Source: Planctomycetota bacterium
GTDB lineage: Bacteria; Planctomycetota; UBA11346
Length of the DNA stretch: 6,203 nt
Assembly (NCBI GenBank): GCA_013816415.1
Contig: JACDEN010000178.1
Span: 1-6,203 of the forward strand
Direction: 5' to 3'
Shown here: piece by piece, positions 1 through 5,434 of the stretch
Layout of the letters: every line of letters starts with the position of its first letter
Position numbering within the stretch: position 1 is the first letter of the stretch
Made by a program: the position numbers and the translations under genes
Notes under the pieces: model-generated
Told to the model about the DNA's origin: nothing
The model's input: the letters and a program-made list of their open reading frames with translations, nothing else
Databases searched by the model: none

Positions 1-2009
1 AGGACCTGCACGTGATCTCCGCGCTCGAAGGCATCGTCGATGCGATGGACGTCCACCAGCGTGCGCCACGGTTCGGAGTCGGCAGCGGCCCAGGTCGCGA
101 ACGCGCTGTCGACGCGATGGAGGCGATACTGGCTCAGGCCTTCCTTGTACACCGCTTCCTGCGTCAGGGCGTGGGCTCCGCCGCCACCGGCAATGCGGTG
201 GTACTGATCGATCGCCTGCTCGTGCAGCCCGGCTTGAGCACAGAAATCGCCGATCGCCGTGCCGGGCATCTTCTGCGGCAGGCCACGCGCGTAGATGCGT
301 ACGCGATCGAATGCCTTCCCTGGGTAATAGCTGTACAGCGACAGGTATCCCTCTGGAAACGGATAGGTGTCGGTGTACGAGCAGATCGTCTTCCCGTCGA
401 TCATCATCGCCAGGTGGTTTCCGGCGATCTCCACGCGGACGCGATAGATGCGGCCGACCTCCGCCCGCACGGGATTGAACGAGCACTGCGCACGGATCGG
501 ATCCATGATCCGGCTGTAGGAATTGCCGTGGGCACCGAACTGGAACAAGTATGCCGGCTGCTGGACGAGGGTCGGCAGATCGACAGGGGCACCGGGAGTC
601 TTCGGATTGATCTGCAGCGACAGGTCGCAGGGATAGCAGCCGGGCAACATCTCGCCATCGAACTCGATCGCCACGTCTCCATCGAGCGGCGTGCGGTACG
701 TCACCTGGGTTGCGCCTTTTCCGGAGACGAAGAGGCGGCCGTCATGGGCCTCGGCCGCACCGCAGGTGACCTGCCAGCGTTCCTTCCACGATCCGTCGGA
801 GAAGTCTTCGCTGCAGATCGGCAATCCCCACGACGACAGCTCCTTCAGGCGCTCGCCGTACAGCAGCGCGCCGAGCACGACTATGACAGAAGCGCCAGCG
901 GTGGTTGCCCACAGCGTGCGCCAATGACGCTTGTGCCAGCGCGACAGCGATGCGAGCCAGCTGTCACGGTGGGCGGTGACCGCGAGCCCAGCCTGATAGC
1001 GCTCGAGGTCGGAGATCAGGTCGCGCGCTGATTGATACCGCAGTGCGGGATCCGGAGCCATCGCTTTGAGCGCGATCGCCAGAAGCGGTGCCGGGGTTCG
1101 GCGACGTTCGTCAGGAGTGATCTCATCGATGTCGCCGGCGCGCTTGCGGCGCCAGAATTCATCCGCGTCATCGGACCAGATCGGCGGACGCAGCAGCGCG
1201 GTGTGGAACAGGGTCGCGCCCAGGCAATAGATATCACTGCGCGCATCGGCGTATTCGCGCCGCGCCTGCTCTGGACTCATGTACAGGGGCGTGCCATACA
1301 GGTGGGGCACGGTCGCGGGATCGCGCACCGCGCTGCCCCAATCGACGAGAAGTGTCTCGCCGAATTCGCCGAGCATGATGTTGTCGGGCTTGATGTCCTG
1401 ATGGATGATGCCGGCGCGATGCGCGCATGCGATCGCATTCGCCACTGCGATGACGATGTTCACCACCGCATTGGGTGCCGCGATGCGCTCTGAAACGGCT
1501 TGCGATGATGAGGACGCGAGCGCTTCGCCGAGCGAGCAGCCTTCGACGCGCTTCATCAGGAAATAGACTTCGCCCTGCTCGTTGACGGCGATCTCGTACA
1601 CCGGCAGCACGTTGGGATGCTGCAGCGAGGCGGTGATGCGCGCCTCATCGACGAATCGTCCGACCTCGTCGTCTCCCTGGGCCCGTGCCAGGATCTTCAC
1701 CGCGACGGTGCGGCCGAGGTCGCGGTCGCGCACCGCATAGACCTGACCGGTGGCCCCGCTTCCGAGAACACGGTCGACCTCGAAGCGCTGGTGGGACTCT
1801 CCGCGGTCGCTCCGGCCGGCCCGCGCCAGCTCCGCTGCCAGGCTCGGCTGCGACATGCGTGTGCCGGCCTCGTCCGCAGCGGGAACCGCACGCGCATGAC
1901 TGAGGGCCATGGTGCGAGCCGCGTGCGCACGCGCAGCGACGGGTGAGAACGCCTCGGATGGCAGGGTCTCGCTCGCGCTCGGATCGGTCGGGTAGCCTCC
2001 AGACACCAT
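1..2009 (-). CDS. Transmembrane Ser/Thr protein kinase with concanavalin-like ectodomain and TPR-like tail (C-terminus cut by window edge)
   Basis: Hanks-type kinase that should phosphorylate Ser/Thr of cytoplasmic targets in response to an extracytoplasmic cue. Visible: a Ser/Ala-rich N-tail (1-75); kinase domain about 76-340 with glycine loop GSGATGQVY (83-91), ATP lysine K105 in VAVKIL, helix-C Glu E122, catalytic loop HQDIKPDN (203-210, D205 and N210), DWG in place of DFG (223-225), GTPLYMSPEQA (239-249), D259 and R324. A membrane segment (about 366-384) follows a basic stretch. Residues about 400-575 alternate beta-strand patterns like concanavalin/LamG-like folds (FSDGSWKERW, YRVRVEIAGNHLAMMIDGK, GYLSLYSYYPGKAFDRVRIY). 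Residues about 580-660 look TPR-like. The frame is open for 669 codons and runs off the left edge. The HRD arginine is glutamine. I start at ATG 2009 because an extended -10 lies just upstream; no Shine-Dalgarno is seen. The frame stays open upstream to an ATG at 2183, and ATGs at 1910 and 1856 are also possible. The kinase call is near certain; the fold names for the ectodomain are from pattern only. Confidence 0.95.
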   Translation of the reverse strand, partial: MVSGGYPTDPSASETLPSEAFSPVAARAHAARTMALSHARAVPAADEAGTRMSQPSLAAELARAGRSDRGESHQRFEVDRVLGSGATGQVYAVRDRDLGRTVAVKILARAQGDDEVGRFVDEARITASLQHPNVLPVYEIAVNEQGEVYFLMKRVEGCSLGEALASSSSQAVSERIAAPNAVVNIVIAVANAIACAHRAGIIHQDIKPDNIMLGEFGETLLVDWGSAVRDPATVPHLYGTPLYMSPEQARREYADARSDIYCLGATLFHTALLRPPIWSDDADEFWRRKRAGDIDEITPDERRRTPAPLLAIALKAMAPDPALRYQSARDLISDLERYQAGLAVTAHRDSWLASLSRWHKRHWRTLWATTAGASVIVVLGALLYGERLKELSSWGLPICSEDFSDGSWKERWQVTCGAAEAHDGRLFVSGKGATQVTYRTPLDGDVAIEFDGEMLPGCYPCDLSLQINPKTPGAPVDLPTLVQQPAYLFQFGAHGNSYSRIMDPIRAQCSFNPVRAEVGRIYRVRVEIAGNHLAMMIDGKTICSYTDTYPFPEGYLSLYSYYPGKAFDRVRIYARGLPQKMPGTAIGDFCAQAGLHEQAIDQYHRIAGGGGAHALTQEAVYKEGLSQYRLHRVDSAFATWAAADSEPWRTLVDVHRIDDAFERGDHVQV

Positions 2010-2014
2010 CACCG

Positions 2015-2023
2015 AGTATACCA
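2015..2023 (-). promoter_or_regulatory. Extended -10 promoter element of the kinase gene
   Basis: On the minus strand this reads TGGTATACT: TGn followed by a hexamer matching TATAAT at five of six positions, in otherwise GC-rich DNA. Normal -10 spacing puts the start site at 2008-2009, which is the ATG of the kinase. No good -35 hexamer lies 16-18 bases upstream, but extended -10 promoters often do without one. This implies a leaderless or nearly leaderless mRNA, which fits the lack of a Shine-Dalgarno. Sequence match only. Confidence 0.45.
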
Positions 2024-2031
2024 CGAGTCCC

Positions 2032-2037
2032 AGTTCC
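2032..2037 (-). promoter_or_regulatory. GGAACT box, ECF-type -35-like, upstream of the kinase
   Basis: On the minus strand this reads GGAACT, the core of many ECF sigma -35 elements (the GGAAC/AAC motif). Sixteen bases downstream is TCGGTG, directly before the kinase ATG, so a GGAACT-N16-TCGG layout overlaps the extended -10 element. It is badly placed as a housekeeping -35, being only 11 bases from TATACT. A six-base match can occur by chance, so this is a weak call, kept because an ECF sigma gene lies nearby. Confidence 0.2.
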
Positions 2038-2293
2038 GTGCGATCACGGCGGCACGCGCCGCGCGGTTTCACTGGCAACTGCTTTGAGACGCAACTCCGC
2101 GTGGCATCGATGTCGCTTGCCCGTGTCCGCAAGCAGCTCGACCGATAGGACCGCGCCGCTTCCCAGATCGAGTTGCTGTTCATCAGGTCGTGCGCCCGGA
2201 CCCATCGGCGAGTCGGGATGTCCACCGGTGCTGCGGCTGCGGTGTGGACTCGCATGCCCGCCCGCGAGTTCAGCGCTGGGACCTCGTCTCCAG

Positions 2294-2332
2294 CGATCAG
2301 GGTCGAGCGATCGGCCGTCGTCCCGATCGGCC
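2294..2332 (+). repeat. Three short direct repeats, CGATC(A/G)G
   Basis: CGATCAG begins at 2294, and CGATCGGCC occurs at 2308-2316 and again exactly at 2324-2332. Start-to-start spacing is 14 and 16 bases. They lie about 100-135 bases upstream of the beta-helix start. The array could be a regulator binding site, but GATC-containing words are common in this window, so chance is a serious alternative. Confidence 0.25.
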
Positions 2333-2335
2333 CCT

Positions 2336-2346
2336 GTGTCAGACAC
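2336..2346. promoter_or_regulatory. Perfect inverted repeat GTGTC-A-GACAC
   Basis: Two 5-base arms around a single central A, about 85 bases upstream of the beta-helix start codon and immediately after the CGATCGG repeats. The form is compatible with a dimeric regulator site. The arms are short and nothing else supports function. Confidence 0.2.
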
Positions 2347-2419
2347 CGCTCTGCCGCGCTTCCACCGGTTCGTGATTGCCAGGCCGCCACGGTCATAGGC
2401 AGACGATGCGGCGCACCAT

Positions 2420-2423
2420 GGAG
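2420..2423 (+). promoter_or_regulatory. Ribosome binding site GGAG deciding the beta-helix gene start
   Basis: GGAG sits six bases before ATG 2430, giving the best Shine-Dalgarno and spacing among the candidate starts. The rival ATG at 2406 has only AGG (2397-2399) upstream, and ATG 2418 has none. Frame-compatible TTG 2376 would add a basic, unstructured leader before the signal peptide. Confidence 0.5.
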
Positions 2424-2429
2424 AGCACG

Positions 2430-4832
2430 ATGACCATCCGATCCCCGGTCAGGACCAATCACCGCGGTGGGAAGACGTTCCGGACTCGTTTCGCCTCGGG
2501 GTGGCGTCACGCCGCGGCGATCGGTCTGTTGGCGTGCTTGGCCGCCTCCGCCTCGGCGCAGTCGACGATCTCTGACGACAGCGGCCTGGCCCCGGTCGGG
2601 CTCGAAACCGCGTGCCTGCTTCCGGTGCTTCCCGTATTCGATGTCACGACGTTCGGTGCGGTCGGGGATGGTGCGACCGACGACACGGTGGCGATCCGCC
2701 GCGCCATCGCGGCTGCGGTCGCCGTCAGCGGCGGCATCGTCTATTTTCCGCAGGGCACGTACGCCGTGTGCCGCCAGACGGGAGACGCACCCTCGATCGT
2801 CATGCCGGCGATCTTCACCATCACCTCGAGCAACCTCGTCTTCCTGGGCGAAGGCTCGGGTAGATCCCATCTCTCTGGATATATGCCCGGCCTCCAGGAT
2901 CCGGTCACCACGTGGGTGGTCACCACCGATCCGTACTTCAAGATCAACCGCTTCAGCATGTTCGCGCTCGCGCCCCGATCCGCTCCAGTGACGAATGTCC
3001 AATTCCGTTCGCTCGATATCACGGGAAATGCCGGCTATACGGGCAACGCCAGCGTCGGCGGAGTCCCAGCGACCGGTGACGGCTGGGACATGAGCCATAA
3101 GGGCATCGCCCTGGTCGGGTCGCAGCCGTCGGACGTGCTGGTATTCAACTGCTCGGTGCGCAGGTGGCGCGGAGAGGTCATCTACGGCGGCGGCAATCAA
3201 GGTCGGATCCAGATCATCAACACCAGCATCACCAGCTCCAATGCCTCTGCGGTCAGCATCTCTGGTGATGTGCTGCTCAACCATTCGCAGATCGGCGGGC
3301 CCGATCCAGGCGACGACGTGTACAACGGTGTCGAGAACTTCTGCATCGGCGCGCCGCAGAAGACCGTCATCCAGGATTGCACCATCACTGCCGGATCTGA
3401 TCCCGCGCGGCCGCACGGGAACGGTGTCGCCTATCTCGGTCTGCCGACGTCCTCGTTCCTCATCGAGCGCTGTCAGATACGCAACAACAGCGCCGGGATC
3501 CTTTTCAGCGAATTCGCCTATAACGTCATCGTCCGCGACTGCTCATTCATGCGCAACACCCAGGCCACGATCACCAGCATCCTCGGCATGTATGCGGCGT
3601 TCCATGCCTATGAGGGCTTCGGGGATTTCCTGTACGAAGACAGCATCTTCGATCGGACGGGGTCGGTGTTCCTCAATCAGAGCTACGGTGGAACCAAGAC
3701 CATCGATGGCCTGGTTCTGCAGCGGAACACGGTGACGAACGGTTCGCTGATCGGCGGCGCATTCAGCTCGCCGCTCACCCAGCCCTACATCAATTTCATC
3801 GCGGATGGCAACATCCTCGGCAGCGGAGCTGTCGATTATTCCGGAGTGCGGACTCCCCCCAACCCGACCTCGGTGGTGAATTTTGCGCGGTGGACGAACA
3901 CCGTGCGGGCGAACGTCATGGCAACCGCGGCCGGCTGGCTCAACCGCTACGATCATCCGCCTGGGAATACCGCGCTCATGACCCCTGCGAGCGAGGTCAC
4001 GGTGCTCAATGACCATCCCAGCGATATTCCGGTGCTGTACGCGACCATGTCGGCGATGGCGCTTCCAGGATACCCGACCGGGTTCACCACGACCATCCTG
4101 TGCGGCTCTTCGAACCGGGCCTGGGGAGTGCGCGCCGATCCGACGTGGAACACCTTTCCCGTCGACCAGGTGGTCGGCGCATCCGGTTTGACCATGCGGA
4201 AAAATTCCGCAGGAACGTTCGATCTGGTGACCACGAGCGCGCCCGTGGCCGATGCGCCTCCGACGACGATCCTGACCAGCCCTGCGCCAGGTGGCTCGTA
4301 CGCCACCGCTGCCACTCTCACCGTGACCGCCACTGCCACCGATAGCGACGGAACGATCGCGCGCGTCGAGTTCTACATCGGGTCGATGCTCGTCGGTGTA
4401 GCGACGGCCCCGCCCTACACAGTGCTCTGCAGCGGTCTGGCTGCCGGCACCTATCCCGTCACAGCGAAAGCCGTCGACAACCTGGGCATGCCGTCGACCT
4501 CTGCAGCGGTGACGGTGACGATCACCGGCACGGGCACGACCACGGGGACGACCACTGGCGCTGGCACCGGCACCGGTGGAACGACGGGGACAACGAGCGC
4601 AGGGACCACGAGCGGTTCCGGCACCACCACGACATCCGGCACCACGACCGGAGGGGCCACCGGAGGAGTCGGCCCCGGTCCTGCCGGATCGGATGCTGGC
4701 AGAACGGGCGGGAAATCTGGTGGCGGTTGCGGACTCGGATCTGGGCCGGGTGCTGCCGGACTCGTCCTGATGTCGTTGCTCGCGCGACTGCGGTGCGTCC
4801 GATTCCGCGTCCAGCGCGGAAGCGGAGTGTGA
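2430..4832 (+). CDS. Secreted right-handed beta-helix (pectate-lyase-3-like) protein with Ig-like domain, Thr/Gly linker and C-terminal sorting-type tail
   Basis: An 800-residue exported surface or extracellular protein. Residues 1-43 form a signal peptide with an extended basic n-region, a short hydrophobic core and ASA before Gln44; an LLAC at 33-36 makes a lipoprotein a minor alternative. Residues 71-111 carry the pectate-lyase-3 family opening: DVTTFGAVGDGATDDTVAIR, then GGIVYFPQGTY. From about 190 to 462 come parallel beta-helix coils with the pattern VLVFNCSV, IQIINTSI, VLLNHSQI, TVIQDCTI, FLIERCQI, VIVRDCSF. Residues 610-699 resemble a bacterial Ig-like domain (VEFYIGSMLVG, YPVTAKAVDNLG). 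Residues 700-747 are almost only Thr and Gly. The end has GGGCGLGSG (764-772), a hydrophobic stretch (775-787) and basic residues, a layout like known C-terminal sorting signals. The family includes polysaccharide lyases, phage tailspikes and adhesins; I cannot identify catalytic residues, so enzyme activity is unproven. The ECF sigma gene begins 98 bases downstream on the same strand. Confidence 0.9.
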   Translation: MTIRSPVRTNHRGGKTFRTRFASGWRHAAAIGLLACLAASASAQSTISDDSGLAPVGLETACLLPVLPVFDVTTFGAVGDGATDDTVAIRRAIAAAVAVSGGIVYFPQGTYAVCRQTGDAPSIVMPAIFTITSSNLVFLGEGSGRSHLSGYMPGLQDPVTTWVVTTDPYFKINRFSMFALAPRSAPVTNVQFRSLDITGNAGYTGNASVGGVPATGDGWDMSHKGIALVGSQPSDVLVFNCSVRRWRGEVIYGGGNQGRIQIINTSITSSNASAVSISGDVLLNHSQIGGPDPGDDVYNGVENFCIGAPQKTVIQDCTITAGSDPARPHGNGVAYLGLPTSSFLIERCQIRNNSAGILFSEFAYNVIVRDCSFMRNTQATITSILGMYAAFHAYEGFGDFLYEDSIFDRTGSVFLNQSYGGTKTIDGLVLQRNTVTNGSLIGGAFSSPLTQPYINFIADGNILGSGAVDYSGVRTPPNPTSVVNFARWTNTVRANVMATAAGWLNRYDHPPGNTALMTPASEVTVLNDHPSDIPVLYATMSAMALPGYPTGFTTTILCGSSNRAWGVRADPTWNTFPVDQVVGASGLTMRKNSAGTFDLVTTSAPVADAPPTTILTSPAPGGSYATAATLTVTATATDSDGTIARVEFYIGSMLVGVATAPPYTVLCSGLAAGTYPVTAKAVDNLGMPSTSAAVTVTITGTGTTTGTTTGAGTGTGGTTGTTSAGTTSGSGTTTTSGTTTGGATGGVGPGPAGSDAGRTGGKSGGGCGLGSGPGAAGLVLMSLLARLRCVRFRVQRGSGV
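4527..4670 (+). repeat. Low-complexity Thr/Gly-coding repeat (linker of the beta-helix protein)
   Basis: About 48 codons encode nearly only Thr and Gly, with a few Ser and Ala, in imperfect runs such as TTTGTTTGAGTGTGGTTGTT. The DNA is made of varied ACC/ACG/ACA and GGC/GGG/GGA codons, so it is a degenerate protein-level repeat more than an exact DNA repeat. It joins the Ig-like domain to the C-terminal tail and probably serves as a flexible, possibly glycosylated, wall- or envelope-spanning stalk. The glycosylation is a guess from the Thr content. Confidence 0.8.
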
Positions 4833-4848
4833 TCGCGCCGTTCCATCT

Positions 4849-4864
4849 GCGCCACCGCTGGCGC
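4849..4864 (+). other. Small hairpin between the beta-helix and sigma genes
   Basis: GCGCCA-CCGC-TGGCGC forms a perfect six-pair stem with a four-base loop, 16 bases after the beta-helix stop codon; a U-G pair could add a seventh. No T-run follows, so it is not a standard intrinsic terminator. It may weakly attenuate read-through or protect the upstream mRNA end, or be chance in GC-rich DNA. Confidence 0.3.
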
Positions 4865-4930
4865 GACGCCATCCGGACCCAGGATGTGGGCGATCTGAGT
4901 AGCAGAAGCCAGGAACAACACCGACCGCCG

Positions 4931-5434
4931 ATGCCACACGACACGCGTGATTTCGAGACCCTGATGATCGAGACCCAGGCTGCCGTCCGCGCGCATATCG
5001 CCGGCATGGGCGTGCCCACCTCCGACGTCGATGACGTGGCACAGGAGGTCTACCTCGATGCCTGGGCCCAGCGCGGCCGCGAACCCGCGGATGTCGAGCC
5101 GTTGCGCTGGCTGCGAGGCATGGCGCGCAATTGCGCGCTCGAATATTTCCGACGTCGGTGCCGTCAGGCCCGGCAGCATCGCCGTATCGCCGACCTGCTG
5201 ATCGCCACCGAAACGCCGCCCGCGCCGATCTCTTCCGGCCAGCTGGGGGCGCTGCAGGCCTGTCTTTCCAAGCTGGAGCGTGGCCATCGTGAGCTGATCG
5301 AACGTCGGTATTGCAACGCGGTCAGCGCGGCCGAGCTCGCGATGGATTCGGGAAAGACCTCCGGCGCGATGCACATGCTGCTGTCGCGGCTGCGCGACTG
5401 GCTGCGCAGGTGCGTCCTGGAAAGCGCGACATGA
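4931..5434 (+). CDS. ECF-type RNA polymerase sigma factor
   Basis: A 167-residue sigma factor that should direct RNA polymerase to a small envelope-related regulon. Region 2 spans about residues 8-80, with the signature DDVAQEVYLDAW (34-45) for core binding and LRWLRGMARNCALEYFRRR (58-76) for -10 recognition and melting. Region 4 spans about 104-162: LQACLSKLERGHRELIERRY, then a helix-turn-helix at roughly 130-160 for the -35. Regions 1 and 3 are absent, as expected for ECF. I take ATG 4931 because the frame upstream (to 4727) overlaps the previous gene and lacks sigma features. AGGAA at 4911-4915 is a possible ribosome site, with a rather long 15-base spacing. The stop overlaps the next start as ATGA, so the downstream FecR-like protein is translationally coupled and is the likely regulator. 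The style resembles planctomycete/verrucomicrobial ECF factors; the exact ECF group cannot be set by eye. Confidence 0.92.
   Translation: MPHDTRDFETLMIETQAAVRAHIAGMGVPTSDVDDVAQEVYLDAWAQRGREPADVEPLRWLRGMARNCALEYFRRRCRQARQHRRIADLLIATETPPAPISSGQLGALQACLSKLERGHRELIERRYCNAVSAAELAMDSGKTSGAMHMLLSRLRDWLRRCVLESAT

Larger units (their letters stand above)
2010..2429. other. Divergent intergenic region between kinase and beta-helix genes
   Basis: About 420 bases with no convincing gene. The kinase promoter candidates lie at its left end; three CGATC(A/G)G copies and an 11-base perfect inverted repeat lie at its right end. A short stem CGGCG/CGCCG (2047-2061) is also present. No clear sigma70-type promoter for the rightward gene was found. 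A 100-codon minus-strand reading frame starting with GTG (2346 down to 2044) is possible but unsupported. Confidence 0.6.

Noticed and set aside
12..1493. Plus-strand frames at 12-1031 and 1032-1493
   Set aside because: Both lie opposite the kinase gene, whose minus-strand frame encodes clear kinase motifs and is unbroken for 669 codons. The plus-strand products have no recognisable pattern.
2044..2346. A 100-codon minus-strand frame upstream of the kinase, ending 34 bases before its ATG
   Set aside because: It starts with GTG without a good ribosome site, has a low-complexity, Arg/Asp/Gly-rich first half, weaker third-position G/C bias than its neighbours and no family resemblance. It could still be a small gene, but the sequence does not support it.
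1943..2433. Plus-strand frames at 1943-2398 and 2173-2433 in the intergenic region
   Set aside because: Ser/Arg/Pro-rich translations without domain patterns, partly antisense to the kinase and partly overlapping the beta-helix start.
4849..4864. Hairpin as a rho-independent terminator
   Set aside because: The stem is only six pairs and no T-tract follows, so I list it only as a hairpin and keep co-transcription of the flanking genes open.
3543..5042. A 499-codon open frame on the minus strand opposite the beta-helix and sigma genes
   Set aside because: It runs antisense to two well-supported genes, has Arg/Gly/His-rich composition with no domain-like pattern, and is explained by the scarcity of stop codons in GC-rich DNA.
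4451..5374. A 307-codon minus-strand frame with a Pro/Val-rich section
   Set aside because: The Pro/Val run is just the complement of the Thr/Gly linker codons. The rest lies antisense to the sigma factor gene.
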